Assembly (NCBI RefSeq): GCF_905220565.1
Contig: NC_059406.1
Coordinates: forward strand, 2,366,001 to 2,430,000
Source of the DNA: Melitaea cinxia
Lineage: Eukaryota; Arthropoda; Insecta; Lepidoptera; Nymphalidae
DNA length: 64,000 nt
Reading direction: 5' to 3'
In this document: in pieces, positions 1-14,204 of the stretch
Numbering within the stretch: the stretch's first letter is position 1
Layout: each line of letters starts with the position of its first letter
Position numbers and translations under genes: made by a program
Notes under the pieces: model-generated
Told to the model about the DNA's origin: nothing
The model's input: only the letters and a program-made list of their open reading frames with translations
Databases searched by the model: none

Positions 1-59
1 TTCTTTTCGTAATTACTTTGACAAAAAATATTGTGCGTTATATAATATTGTAACGTTTT

Positions 60-290
60 CTTAAAATATTTATTACTAAGAGCAAACTCAGCAATAGGCC
101 TACACAATAGGGGCTACTGTATCTTAGATATAAGAAACGTAATTTGCTATTAGAGAAAGAAAGATAGAAAATGTTTGATCGCACCTGAGAGAGGAGCTGG
201 CTCCGTTCGCCTCGCCCGATCACACTTTTCGTAGCACTCTCGTCACGTATTCACCAGTTGACTCCCCAAGCCAAGCGTGCGTTAAGAGCG
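60..290. repeat. Dispersed repeat R1, copy 1
   Basis: This stretch shares long blocks with 12728-12925 in the same orientation. Shared blocks include AGCAATAGGCCT, a TCTTAGATAT-AC/AG-AAACGTAA block, a purine-rich AGAGAAAGAAAG block, GCTCCGTTCG and CTCTCGTCACG. It is more GC-rich than its surroundings. The 61-residue minus-strand reading frame inside it is not a credible gene. The family is not named; the second copy in the window is the only evidence that it is a repeat. Confidence 0.6.
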
Positions 291-322
291 TTTTACTACA
301 AAAGCTTAAAACATCAGATAGG

Positions 323-645
323 AACGAAGTTCCTTATTATAAAATAATAATTTCAAGTTTTCTTCGAGGTATAAAGAAAATAATTATTGGGTATACATTT
401 TTTATTGATTGAAAAAAAAAACTACTTTACAATACTATATCAACACCTTTATTATATTTACAATGATTTATAAAAATATATACTTATTAATTTAATAGTA
501 ATACCAAACTGCAATAATAATAACTATCATCACGTAGAATATACATTAGACACATCTATAGCCATTAATATCTTACGATTTTTTTTACGTTACGGACGTT
601 TTTTGCCGGCCAGGCCCCTCCCAACGACCCATAAGGAACTTCGTT
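323..645. mobile_element. MITE-like element bounded by 15-bp inverted repeats
   Basis: AACGAAGTTCCTTAT at 323-337 is repeated exactly as its reverse complement at 631-645, about 290 bp apart. The interior is AT-rich with no reading frame. This is the form of a miniature inverted-repeat element. I could not define a target-site duplication, so the true ends may lie outside these repeats. Confidence 0.4.
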
Positions 646-664
646 AAAAAAATCTTGCAAACTT

Positions 665-745
665 AAATACAATACAAATACTCTTTATTGTACACTATCA
701 GAGAAAAAAAATTTACACTGAAAAAGAAAAAATAGACATACACAA
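665..745 (-). mobile_element. LINE 3'-end remnant
   Basis: Read on the minus strand, this ends in TGTACAATAAAG followed by an AT-rich simple tail, the same terminus as LINE-A, LINE-B and LINE-C. Only the last part of a 3' UTR is recognisable. It is probably a severely 5'-truncated insertion. Confidence 0.5.
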
Positions 746-1536
746 ATAAAACTTTTATTATTTTAATCGAGTAAAAAATCATTTATTTATAACATCAAGT
801 TGAATACCAATCGAATACCACCTAAAATTGCAACAGTAACAAGACTGTTTCCCAATTAATTTCAACTCATCCAACAAACTTCGAGAGTTCCAAAAACTAA
901 ATTCTAGCTTAGCGTGTTAGTAACCGCGACTCGCAATTATATCACAGCTGATACGGGGTATTAAATCAAATTCCCACTACAAATTGCCAGTTACTTCACT
1001 TAGTGAAGTTCGTGCACTTAGTTTCCGCATATATGAATACGTAAAACGTACATATATCGCTTTAACTAAGTTAAAAGTGCTATGAATAATAATTGTGTTT
1101 TTCCAACTTGACGATAAATTCTCTAGACAATGCTAAGTTATAGGGATGTTTGTGACCGACCATAAACGTTAGCGCCGGAGACAAATAAAGTTTTTAAATT
1201 CAGTTAAAACTAACATGTCTTCTTGCGCTCGGGACGCGTAAACTTTTAAAGGCTCACGAAAGTTTATATGTGCAATTTATATTTGTTTTTACTTTTGAAC
1301 TATGGGACTAAGTATGGTGGCAACTTGTACCTTTAGAGACATTGTCGTATAAATGTCAGGTGTCACTAAACGAATTCTAATCTCCTTTTTTTTCGCTATA
1401 TTCATGACTATAATGATAGGTGGTTTTGGCCTACTCAATGACAACTAGTGGTCGCCCAGTAGTCGAAATTCGACCATAATTAATTTATTTAAGTTATAAG
1501 TTTGAGCAATATTAAGGTTCTGTTGTCAAAGAGTAA

Positions 1537-1845
1537 TCTAATATATAAAATTCTCGTGTCGCGGTGTTTGTAGTTAAACTCCTCCAAAACGGCTTGACCG
1601 ATTCTCATGAAATTTTGTGTGCATATCGGGTAGGTCTGAGAATCGAACAACATCTATTTATCATACCCCCAAATGTCAAGGGTAGTCCACCCCAATTTTT
1701 AATTTTTAGATAAATTAATTATTTTGTATTTTATTATGATTTGGCGTTGAAAAATACATACAACCCTAAATTTTCACCTTTCTACGACCAACCCCTATTT
1801 TTAGATAGCGTTCAGCGGCAAGACAACGTTTGCCGAGTCAGCTAG
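1537..1845 (+). mobile_element. Non-autonomous mini-Helitron, copy 1
   Basis: The element starts with TC at 1537, directly after an A (1536), and ends with CTAG at 1842-1845, directly before a T (1846). This is the Helitron pattern of insertion between A and T without a duplication. Just upstream of the end is a hairpin with stem CGGCAA/TTGCCG (1815-1834). The interior has no reading frame. A second copy with the same ends lies at 18362-18690. Established knowledge: rolling-circle Helitrons start with TC and end in a hairpin plus CTRR. Confidence 0.8.
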
Positions 1846-2390
1846 TAGTTCAATAATATTACTGTTTGAAACACGTGACTTTTTTTATTATAGCGAATAC
1901 TGAATCATCACGTTTTCTAAAATAATTCTGTGATACGAGTATATTGTTATCAACATGGAGAGCTACATCATTATATAACAAGTCAATTATATGTCAATTA
2001 CATTTCGTGTCCATCCAACCATTTATAATACAAACTGTAACTTGTTACTTCAATTTCTTATTTACAAAATTAATCGGTTGTGAAGACTAACCCTTTACCT
2101 CACAAATATATAGTAATAAAAAAGGGTCGCTACATTATCGTCAAACAGATTTATAACCTATGTCGCGTATTATGTGGACCGTGATCAGAACAAACGTATG
2201 CTTGTTGGATTAGTCTATGAAGTTCATTGAACCGGTGCTTGTGCCCCTGATACATCTTTGAACGTTTCATTGATTTTATTTCTCATGCAAAAAAAAAAAA
2301 TCTATTTTTCCGATCAATATATTATTTCTTTTGCTACCCACATTCATGTGTAATACAAAAAATTGTTCTCCAAGTGTTAAAAACACATGC

Positions 2391-2422
2391 GACACACACA
2401 GACACACACACACACACATACA
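2391..2422. repeat. (CA)n microsatellite
   Basis: A short interrupted CA dinucleotide run (ACACACACAGACACACACAC). Confidence 0.9.
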
Positions 2423-3059
2423 GATGGCACGAGGATCAACATAGATCGCGCTAAAACTTTGTTTACGCGGTATAGTATGTAAGATTAATAATTTGAATAA
2501 ACGAGCGATTGGATGTCGGTGTCGTTGGTCGATACGTAGATCAGAATACTGTCGTGTTTTTATTTATTCAACCCTTCAAGTAGTTCACAACTAGTTCAAA
2601 AGTCAAAGTCAAGAGTGATCAAACATCTTCTAGGTTCTTACGTTCCATTTAAGGCTGTGTTGCCATTTACCAGTGTATTAAAAAAAAAAATAAGGTCAAT
2701 CAAATAAGGTCATTTGTTCAGAGACTTATCTAGGAATTAATTCAATTTAGACTCGACCGAAATTTTGTTTTTCAAGTATCGTATACATTTATCTTTGTCT
2801 CATTCTTCTGTTTTTCCTATTTTGTGATTAAGACTTCATAAATCATTATTTAATACAGCAATAAAACCTAATTTTAATTTAACTTTAATTTCTAAAATTT
2901 AAATTTTTATAGCACCACATAAAAAGTTAGACGGACTCGTCTAGTTAATAGTTGTTGCGTTCGTTACCTGTAGTGGGTTCGATATTCGCTCACGGTACTG
3001 CCGTATATACGAGCGCACTTACTTATATTAAGTTAGCCCACAAGGAAATATACCGTAAT

Positions 3060-3225
3060 ATATAGTGTATTTCAAAGCCAGCAGTTTGATGGTTATCCCG
3101 CCATCGGTAAACCCTTTAAGTTTCAAGGTGGTAGTGGAACTGTGTTATCCCTTAGTCGCCTCTTACGACACCCACGGGAAGAGAGGGGGCTATATTATCT
3201 AATGCCGTAACCACACAGCTTAAAT
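3060..3225 (-). repeat. Dispersed repeat R-B, fragment
   Basis: Minus-strand fragment of a family also found at 26700-27030, 31990-32350, 54075-54385 and 63592-63922. Diagnostic blocks on its sense strand are GTCGTAAGAGGCGACTAAGG, GATAACACAG and a CCAGCAGT/ACTGCTGG segment. It carries the middle of the unit only. Family not named; no coding capacity seen. Confidence 0.75.
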
Positions 3226-3275
3226 ACCGTACCGTAAATTATATAGAACCGTTTATTTATCTACAAGCACTACAT

Positions 3276-3482
3276 TTTGACTAGCCTGTTGGCACAATTT
3301 GTCCCTGCTTTCTGCTCCGCGGGTTTGAGGATTGATATCCGCCTGAGTCTGGGTTTAATATTTGTATTTATATGTGTATTATTTTTATGTATATTTATCA
3401 AAATTATTAAGTTGCTTACCATAGGAACAGACGACCGTATGTGTGTGTGTGAGTGTGCTATAAGATTTAAAAAAATACTTTA
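3276..3482 (+). mobile_element. tRNA-derived SINE, family 2, diverged copy
   Basis: The head GACTAGCCTGTTGGCACA is the remnant of an A box. The degenerate B box falls near 3330-3345. A CCGCCTGAGTCTGGGT block and a GGAACAGACGACCGT block follow, as in the better copy at 30041-30290. The 68-residue frame over it is accidental. Confidence 0.7.
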
Positions 3483-3514
3483 ATACATTCATTGATCTAA
3501 GGTTCTCTGTAAAA

Positions 3515-3640
3515 GTTTGCATGTAGCAATAAGGCCGCCTTTACATACTGTATGTTGTCTTTTTTTTAATCATTTTGTATATGATTTGTTTGTTATAGAA
3601 TAGTAAATAATAAGAAATAAATACTTGTATAAATACTGCA
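3515..3640 (+). mobile_element. LINE 3'-UTR remnant
   Basis: GCAATAAGGCCGCCTTTAC matches the sequence that follows the 3' stem-loop of LINE-A/B/C (AGCGATAAGGCCGCC in LINE-C). The 5' half of the stem is missing. An AT-rich tail follows. Only the terminal part of an element is present. Confidence 0.45.
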
Positions 3641-4359
3641 ATAGGCTGAACTGACTGCCAGACTTACATACATTTTAATTTCCGCCCGAAGCGGGAATTG
3701 AATCCGTAATTGTCGCCGTTAAGGCAGCTTCTTAGGCATCTGTACCAAAACAGTTGATTATTATTTCTTTGACATAAGCTATCAATCTTTTCCTAAGTAC
3801 TACAACTCTATGTCAAAGTAGTTAACCCACTATTACGTTTATTACACTACAGTTATCTGCTGTAAGATCTCTTATATCGAGATAAATCGCTAGGGACATC
3901 ATTTATAGTACTTGAACAGTGTCACCACTATTAAGAGATGCTCATTAATAGCACTCGTATTTCTATTAACGGGTCTCTAACATATCAACACTTATTTTAC
4001 TTTTAAAAATTTGGAATATTTACAAATTAGTGTTTTCTTTTGTTTGCAGTTTTTTTAAAGATTAAAAGTAATAATGTCTCAGTCCTCTTGCAATCAATAA
4101 AAATATCAAATGCCATAAAATTAACCAGCTCCCTCCCCCAATTAACAAGCTCCCTTGTCAACAATACCAGAAATATGAAATTGTGATGTAACAGGGAAGT
4201 GCTGTCAGAATTCTTCCCATCAATTCATACGGATATTATTTATATTATATTTATCTGTAAATATTTGAATTTTAAATTCATATACCCAGTATAATAACAT
4301 ATTACAATGAATTTCCAAGTGAAATTAACAAACTAATATCATTCTTTTTTTAAATATAA

Positions 4360-4592
4360 CTATGTCACCTGGTGGTTAGCAATTACCGTAGCTTATAGAC
4401 GCCTACACCACCAGAAGCATTGCGAGCGCGTTGCCGACCCTACCCCAAATTCCTCCAGGAGATCTGGTCACCTCACTCACCAACAGGAACACAACACTGC
4501 TTGAAAACTGTATTATTTAGCTGTGATCTTCTGTAAGGTCGAGTTACTACCCCAGTCGGGCTGCTCCATGTTTTGAGCAGGAAATTTTATTT
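4360..4592 (+). repeat. Dispersed repeat R-A
   Basis: Copy of a family with the diagnostic block ACCGTAGCTTATAGACGCCT, then ACCAGAAGCAT, GCGAGCGCGTTGCCGACC, CTCACCAACAGGAACACAA and a CAGTCGGGCTGCTCCAT end. Related copies: 14205-14350, 23560-23885 (minus), 35655-35840 (minus), 37650-37925 and a fragment near 39830-39895. It has no reading frame and is not named by me. Confidence 0.8.
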
Positions 4593-5377
4593 TCATTCAT
4601 TACCAGTTCGGCGAAATTACTATCGTACTTGAAAATATTTATGAAGCCATAGGAACAACGAAAAGTGGAATGGAATTGGCATGTTAATCCGAACTGTCAA
4701 CCGATCTTAAATATCCAAGAACCGCAGGTAAAACCACAAAAGGACAGCTATTATATAAACGTTACATACATTTACGTGTTGTATACCTTATGGAGTTATT
4801 CAATGCCCCACGAAGGTTGGTCATAGATAATTCAGTACTAGCTGTGGTTACATAAATGTTACTTTTGATGGAAGAAGGGAAACTAATTTTGATAGATGAT
4901 GGATCGTATGTTATTCGACATGCAGACACGCAAAGGGCATTGGTGCTTTTAAGGCGTATTCAGTTTGATCCAGTAACTTTATTTAGTTTAATTTTTTGTA
5001 AGTAAAGTTGAATTTCGAATTAAGTGTATTTTTGTTTTTATATAAAGAAAAAAGCGTTCTTAAAAAGGGTTTATTAATCATTTACAATGACCTAGAGTTA
5101 TATATTTATCTGTTTGAAAATGATACGTCTCTAAATATCTTGTACTTACCTATTTGAATGTTTTTAACAGTATAGGAAAGCCTGTATATCCAGGAATATC
5201 AACGATGTATGCATCGCATCACTACTTGTAAGGGGGGTAGGAGTAATATAAGTCAACCCTGGTGTCTCAATATGTTTACTTATAACACATAACACACATT
5301 GTTGTAGAAGGACTACTTATTTTCTACTAAGATGAAATGTTATAGATAAAAAATTCGCGTAGACTCAAATCCGGATT

Positions 5378-5412
5378 TAAAAAAAAAACAGTTAAAAAAC
5401 TGTTTTTTTAGG
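5378..5412. other. Short perfect hairpin
   Basis: AAAAAACAG and CTGTTTTTT face each other around a TTAAAAAA loop. It is simple in composition and may be chance in AT-rich DNA. Confidence 0.4.
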
Positions 5413-5494
5413 TATGAGAATAATTTAGAATATAATAATTATATTTAATAACTCTATTTATTTTAAAAGGTATATAATGTTATACCTCCTATAT

Positions 5495-5543
5495 GAAGAA
5501 AGAGGCATGTGCCCAGCAGTGGGATGTTACAGGCTAAATTAAA
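5495..5543 (+). mobile_element. SINE 3'-tail fragment
   Basis: GGCATGTGCCCAGCAGTGGG followed by ATGTTACAGGCT and a poly(A) run matches the 3' end of SINE family 1 (compare 37080-37115). Confidence 0.6.
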
Positions 5544-5549
5544 AAAAAA

Positions 5550-6780
5550 AAAAAAACGTATAGCAACTGTTTTTTTTGCAATTGTTATTTTAAAAAAGGT
5601 GTTGTCATTCTAAATTTATTTACATACTCTCAGCTAGTGTAAAAGTTACTATTACGTAGAGTTGTTGCTAAAGCACTCGCTATAAGCGTGTGCACGAGAT
5701 TGATGACTGCAGTGAAGCGAAGGAACTATGATAAAATACTGAATTATGCGAAATTCACACTGATATCGTATGCACTCGAGTTTCGAAAACTTTTTCAATT
5801 TTTTATTTCGTTAAGATATTTTAGATAAATCTCTTTGTTGTTTTGATTTTTTTTTAATATATATTTTGAATTTAGAACATCCGAAAGTCCGACAGATTGT
5901 ATCCGACACAATGTGTAGACAATTGTAGTATATACTTCGTTTTATAAATGTCTGATGACCTTTTTAAATGGAATATTTTCATATCAAATAAAACCTTTTT
6001 AAGACGATACAAATATAACAATTATAAAATCTAACTTTATAATTTTAAATGATTACTACTTGAACACCAAAAAACATGCAAACTCAGCATCGTTTTATTC
6101 CGTAAGTATTTTTCCCTTCATTCCAATACTGTTCTCAAACTGCTGGCTTGCGTCTTTTTTACGACCATTCAAACGAGCCTCCTCGACCTGGACATCGTCC
6201 TGTGAAGCCTATGAAATTTAAATGAAGCTCGGAAAGCTATTTCACTTCATTTGAAGTCAACACGCTATTTGTACGAAATAACTTGAATCATTGAATAGAT
6301 ACTAAAGAAAAGTGCTGTTAATATTTACTCCAACTTTGTAATGTCGAATAAAATTGTAACTTAATTTAGTATATAAGTTGGGTTTTATAGGATATTACCT
6401 AAGATACGAAATTGATCAACATTTCGTCTCGGAGTTGCGAACTTTCATAAGATATTTACGGAAAACTAATTTACTTTTTCCCGTATAAAATTTTTGTTAG
6501 CTGGATCGATCTAGACTTTTTATACTTTCGTCGTGTTCGATACCAATTCACTTTTGTTCATTTTTGTATTTCACAAATTGGCTGTTATTACTGTCGTTAT
6601 CAGTGGGCTGTTACGAAAACGTTTTAAGTAATTTTAAGTTTTATGCATTGGACTATTTTGTAATTATAAGTAAATGTCATAGGTCGGTCGGTCGGAAAAA
6701 GTCTGTTCGTACTTTTTAGTAAAAAGCATAAAATATATATACGCATAAATGCAATAAAACCTTTTTACCAAAAAGAAAAA
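5550..6780. other. Unassigned intergenic DNA
   Basis: AT-rich sequence with poly(A)/poly(T) runs. I see no credible reading frame, RNA gene or named repeat in it. Confidence 0.6.
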
Positions 6781-6789
6781 AAAAAAACA

Positions 6790-7115
6790 GAATATGTGTA
6801 GTCTCTCACCACGACAACGCTCGAATCACACGTCTTTAGCCCCTCAACAAAAATTGAGTTTTACTGAGAAGTCGTAATGCACCCACTGTATAGCCTCAAT
6901 CTTGCACCCTCAGACTTACATCAGTTTCGGTCTTTTCAGAATTCTTTGGGTAGTGTAAAGTTAACATCAAGCGACAATAGTTTGGACAGTCCTCTTACTC
7001 TCATTACTACTAGACGCGGTTTTTTAATGTGAAGCCCCAAAACTTCAACAGCAACGGAATCTTGTCACTACCAATGAGATGGCGGCAAGTTATCGAACGT
7101 AATTTTAAATATATT
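6790..7115 (+). pseudogene. Mariner transposase C-terminal remnant
   Basis: Three frame pieces match the end of a mariner-family transposase. SHHDNAR (from 6804) corresponds to the HDNARPH motif with the second catalytic Asp. HPLYSLNLAPSD (from 6880) corresponds to HPPYSPDLAPSDYH with the third Asp. KPQNFNSNGILSLPMRW (from 7032) corresponds to the C-terminal KPQKFYxxGIxxLPxRW segment. The pieces are in different frames and separated by stops, so this is a dead copy. The N-terminal DNA-binding half and the 5' TIR are absent. The 3' TIR position is occupied by a (TTA)n/(AT)n microsatellite. Confidence 0.8.
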
Positions 7116-7124
7116 TTTTTTAAT

Positions 7125-9540
<2,416 letters not shown>

Positions 9541-9544
9541 TCAA

Positions 9545-9551
9545 CTTATAT
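9545..9551. repeat. Target-site duplication of LINE-A, left copy
   Basis: CTTATAT directly precedes the microsatellite tail of LINE-A. The same 7 bases recur at 12245-12251 directly beyond the truncated 5' end. Confidence 0.7.
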
Positions 9552-9646
9552 AATAATAATAATAATAAATACTCTTTATTGTACACCACAAAGAAACATT
9601 ACAAAAAAAGTGATACATGAAAAGAAAGATGTACAAAGGCGGTCTT

Positions 9647-9661
9647 ATCGCTAAGAGCGAT
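9647..9661 (-). promoter_or_regulatory. 3'-UTR stem-loop of LINE-A
   Basis: ATCGCT (9647-9652) pairs with AGCGAT (9656-9661) around a 3-base loop. The same stem occurs in LINE-B (43203-43218) and LINE-C (50524-50539). Inference: it may be the recognition structure for the element's own reverse transcriptase, as known for the 3' stem-loop of eel UnaL2. Confidence 0.5.
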
Positions 9662-9912
9662 TTCTTCCAGACAACCTTTGGGCATAGGACATAGCGAAGA
9701 AAAAGAGAAGCGGGAGGGAAGTGTACAAACAGTTGATAAAGAATTGGCGTATAGTTAACAAGCAGTATGATATTAACAGAAGTAAATATACATATACACA
9801 TACATATACACACAATATACATACACATACATATATACAAATAAATATATACATATATACTACATAAACAAATACTACATAATATATATATTTATGGAGC
9901 TGATAATGATAA

Positions 9913-12244
9913 TTATGAAGTATTTAGTGACAAAAAATGCGCCTGTAGATATTTTTTAAAACAGGCAAGAGATTGAGCTTTTCTTATAGAGAGAGGAAGA
10001 GAGTTCCAAAGTTGTACAGCTTTAACAGAAAAGGAGTTTGAATAAAAGGAAGTAGTATGAGAAGGAGTTTTGAGTGTTAAGGTTGAAGATGACCTGAGGG
10101 AACGTTCATGAGTGTCACAGAGAAACTCAAAGCGATTTTTTAGATAAAGCGGTGTATCTGGATGGAAAAGTACACAATATAGTAAAGAAAGGATGTGAGT
10201 ATTCCTGCGAAAGCGGATAGGGAGCCACTTGAGTTGATTGCGAAAATCGGAGACATGGTCATATTTGCGAAGACCAAATATGAACCGTATGCAGAGATTC
10301 TGGAGGCGCTCAAGCTTATTTAACTGCTCCTCTTTAAGATCTAGGTAACAAATATCAGCATAGTCAAGAATCGGTAGTAGGAGTGACTGTGCTAACGCAA
10401 TTTTGGTAGGGATAGGAAGAAAATATTGAAGCCGGCGGAGGGATCCGATAGCTGCGAATAATTTGCGACTTAACTCACTCAGTTGATGTGTCCACGAGAG
10501 GTGACTGTCAAAAATTATACCGAGATTTTTTACTTTATCGCTGTAATTAATAACGGTGTTATTAAAAATGACGGGTGGTATAAGTGACCAGTCAATTCGA
10601 GACACTAGTTTTGAACTACCGATGATAATGACTTGACACTTAGAAGGATTGACGTTTAGACCGTATGATTTACTCCAACTATGAATGTTGTCCAAGTCCT
10701 TATTCAACTCAATTATAGAGGTCGGTAAGTCCACTAATTTTGCATGAGAGTAAATTTGGAGATCGTCTGCATACAGGTGATAGGGAGAAGATATATGAGG
10801 ACCGAGAGAGTTTATGAAGATCGAAAAAAGAAGAGGAGACAACACGCCACCTTGTGGAACGCCGGCAATTACGTCTAACCAGTCTGAAAATGAATTTTCG
10901 ACACGCAGACGCTGCCGCCGTCCGCACAAGTAACTATGAAACCAGTCAATTGCCGATGGAGATATGCCGAGAGAACACAAGATAGCCAGTAGGATATCAA
11001 AATCGACAGTATTAAACGCATTGCTAAAGTCTAGCAGGGTCAATACCGTGAGATTCTGCCCGTCCATAGCTAATCGAATGTCGTCAGTGATTTTGACCAG
11101 AGCCGTAGCCGTACTATGACCTTTACGGAAACCGGACTGATAAGGATTTAGGAGATTGTTTGAGTGCAGGAACAGTGAAAGCTGCTGATGGACAAGACGC
11201 TCTAAGACTTTGGACAAAAAAGGAAGGATTGATATTGGACGAAGATCAGAAAAGGCGATGGAATTAGGTTTCTTGGGTAAAGGAATAATTTGAGCGTCTT
11301 TCCAGCAGGTAGGAAAGGTATTGGTACACAAGGATTCGTTTAAGATATGAGTGATAACAGGTAGAAGGGAATCTAAGATAGGGATGATCATACTACGGCT
11401 AATAGAATCAGATCCTACGGCATCTGAATTAACGGCTAATATGCTCTTCTTGACATCACATGCAGACAATTGAGAGAAAGTAAAAGATGATGACAGTAAA
11501 GGAGTTCTAATAGCAGAAAGTTGGTTGAGAGTGTTAGATTTAGTCCTAGAGTCTATATTGACAGAGGATGTGAAATATTTATTAAGTTGGTTAAGGTTAA
11601 ATGAGTTTGAAGCTATATTTTGTTTGATTTTGCCAACTCCTAGTGATTTCAGGAATTTCCAAATTTTCGCAGAGTCTGCTTCCTCTAAAACAGAAGTATG
11701 GATATGGCGTCGTTGTGCATCCCTACATGCCCTGTTGCAGCGATTCCGAGAAATTCTATACTTCTCCTTGTTCGACGGGCTCGGGTCAGCCTTATATCTG
11801 ACTTTTGCTTTATTCTTTAGAAGCTGTAATGACTTAATTTCCGTTGTAAGCCAGGGAGCAGGCAGATGTCTAATACGCACGGGTCGAACAGGAGCATGCA
11901 CATCGTATAGTTGGATTAGGCGGGAGTTAAAGATATCCATCTTTTCATCCACTGCAGAAGAGCTAAATAACGCTGACCAGTCAATCATAGCAGCATCCTC
12001 ACGCAGGCGGTTCAACTCCATACCCCCAAAACTGCGCTGCAGAAGAATTCTCGACTTTGCCTTTGGTGGTCTGATTTTATATGAGAGGAAAATGAGATCG
12101 TGGTAAGAGAAAGCATCGGCCGGGCACTGTCCATGCTTAACAACAAAGTCTGGAGAGGAGACAAATATCAAATCAAGGAGTGATGGAGAGCATGTGGGTA
12201 GGGTATGGGTGGCGTTCAAGGGAAGGATGTGCATGCTTACAGAG
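9913..12244 (-). CDS. LINE-A ORF2 fragment (partial endonuclease, complete reverse transcriptase)
   Basis: An open frame of 773 codons from an internal Met, continuing three codons upstream to the truncation point. It begins in the last third of an APE-type endonuclease domain: SLLDLI, then the SYHD motif with its catalytic His. The RT domain follows, with RPISILPFLSKVLERL, QSGFRKGHST, the first catalytic Asp in LLDFSNAFNTVDF, GVPQGGVLSPLLFSIF and the YADD box. The C-terminal region LRKYDHVSDFR...WLPIRFRRNTHILSLLY ends in WNSLPLSIR. There is no stop or frameshift, so the copy is young or recently truncated. Lacking the N-terminal endonuclease half, ORF1 and a promoter, it cannot move by itself. 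Confidence 0.9.
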
Positions 12245-12251
12245 CTTATAT
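12245..12251. repeat. Target-site duplication of LINE-A, right copy
   Basis: CTTATAT, identical to 9545-9551, directly adjoining the truncated 5' end. Confidence 0.7.
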
Positions 12252-12277
12252 CCTGATCACAATCAAAATACAGCTAG

Positions 12278-12362
12278 TGATATTCCACTGCTGGGCATAT
12301 TTCTCTTTCTACTTGTAGGAGAAGTGCCTGAACTTAAGCCACAAGTTAAACTTCTACACAAC
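12278..12362 (+). repeat. SINE/R-B-like 3'-end fragment
   Basis: ATTCCACTGCTGGGCATAT is a variant of the CCACTGCTGGACATAGGCC block found at the ends of several dispersed repeats here. The rest is too diverged to place. Confidence 0.35.
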
Positions 12363-12727
12363 TTATAATTAATAATTCGATTTAAAACATTGTCTTTTTT
12401 TCTAATTGCAGCTATTATGTCATAATATTAATAAATATATTAAAATTATTAATGTAATTATATACTACTAATTAAATCATATTTCAGTTAATTAATATAA
12501 AATATAAACTTTTAACGAGAATCATTGAGAGGGGAAATCGATCTTTTCAGTAATATCTGATCAACTGCACTTGGATATGAAACCTATTTAATGAATGAAC
12601 GAATGAATACCCATTCGGATGTGAATGCACGATTCCTGTTCACTTCGACGTTATATAACCGCCTTTTTTGTCTCGATTGGACTGTTTTTTGATCGAAAAA
12701 AAAACGAGTGTGCTTGAGGCCACACGA

Positions 12728-12925
12728 CTGAAGTAAAACTTCTTTAGCAATAGGCCTGCAGTGTCTTAGATATACGAAACGTAACTGGCTATGAGAGAAA
12801 GAGAGAAAGAAAATGTGTCCTCTCACCTCCTTTCACTTGCTCCGTTCGGATCACCCGATACAGTTTTTATAACGCTCTCGTCACGCACACCATCTTACTC
12901 CTCAAGTTAAGCGTGCTTAAATTTT
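12728..12925. repeat. Dispersed repeat R1, copy 2
   Basis: Same orientation as 60-290, with shared blocks AGCAATAGGCCT, TCTTAGATATACGAAACGTA, GAGAAAGAAAATGTG, TTGCTCCGTTCGGATC and CTCTCGTCACGCAC, then CTCAAGTTAAGCGTGC. No coding signal that I trust. Confidence 0.6.
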
Positions 12926-12929
12926 AATT

Positions 12930-14200
12930 TGTAGTATAATTTATCTTTTTTGCACGTTACATACATGCGCGATAAAAGGTCACTATCAGGGAAGGTCGCG
13001 TCATCGTTTCATAAAATTTCACTAATTAAATTTTTTTATACCACCGTGCCTAACATCGAATATAATTGAAAATTGTTAAAAATCACGTTTAATAACGAGA
13101 AATCGAACAGTAACTTTTAATTGTACTCTACGAGTGCTTTATAAAAATGAACTAATAAATATCAAAATGATTACCTTTCGTGAACATGTTGAAAATTAAT
13201 AAAAAAAAAACTTGGGTGAAAAATGATCAGATATTATTACGTTGGTTGCGGATAACCAAAGTTGATTATCCGCTTTATGATATTATAATGGGAATTCCAA
13301 TTTTTATGTCTCCAACGGGACGATTTTTAACGAAGTGCAAAATACCTTTTTTAAAAAAATTAAGTTGTAAGTTTATCGTTTAAATCAAGTCCGTTAAGGG
13401 GATACTTCACTAAATAATGCCTTTAACCCAATTTATCGTTATAATAACGTTTGGTTTAAAAATATTTCTCGTGTAGTCGCCTTTACCTCTGGCGGTCGCA
13501 GGCTTAATTTCCGTTGGGGGCAGAAATAGAAATCTGGTTCTGTTTTTGGTGTATATCCTTGTGGAAGTAAAAAATAATTAATATGACTTATAATTGATAT
13601 ACAAGTTGTTGTTTTCATATTTGAGTCGATAACTTGAGTATTTTGCAAAACATTAACGGTCAATTAAACGAATTAAATATAGAAAAATTCATGTCGATAT
13701 GGTTGTCTCAAAAAAGGACATATCACCACTGATAGAAAAGAAAATGATCGCAATAACACTTTTTTTTTAAATACTAAAGAACAATTGTACAAAATACCAC
13801 AGTAGCATTAGACATTTAAAACTAAATTACATGAAAAGAATGCGGTAACTAAATTGAAAACTCCAATGATGTGACTCAGGAGACATTTTTAACGGCAGAA
13901 AAGTTTCATTCAAGCCATTGTAGCGTTCCGTCCAATGCAGCTTCGACAATGTGTTATGATATGACGTTATCTCCTGCCCGTAACGCCACGCTTGTCTGGC
14001 AACAGAAGCTGCCTTAAATTCACGGACACGATACTATTTTTATGCGATGTCATATATTAAAATTTTATACACTTTAGATTATACATTAAATATATTTATT
14101 ATATAAATAGTATAAAATGCATCAAAATGGTTAAGAAATTAATAAGAATTTGCGTTACCAGCTAACAAATCTACGTTAACATTTCATGAGCTAATAGAAT
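12930..14200. other. Unassigned intergenic DNA
   Basis: AT-rich. A moderately GC-rich patch at 13910-14030 has no reading frame or repeat match within the window. I see no gene here. Confidence 0.55.
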
Positions 14201-14204
14201 TTTT

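Larger units (their letters stand above)
9552..12244 (-). mobile_element. LINE-A: 5'-truncated non-LTR retrotransposon
   Basis: A minus-strand element of 2693 bp, flanked by CTTATAT duplications at 9545-9551 and 12245-12251. From its 3' end it has a (TTA)n tail (9552-9569), the terminus TGTACAATAAAG, a roughly 340-bp 3' UTR with the stem-loop at 9647-9661, and then ORF2. ORF1 and about the first 206 residues of ORF2 are missing. This is the usual result of incomplete target-primed reverse transcription. The endonuclease-plus-RT layout and C-terminal WNxLPxxIR segment fit the CR1/L2/Daphne-type group of non-LTR elements. I do not resolve the clade further. Confidence 0.9.

Noticed and set aside
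11525..12106. 193-residue plus-strand ORF
   Set aside because: Antisense shadow of the LINE-A ORF2; no recognisable domain.
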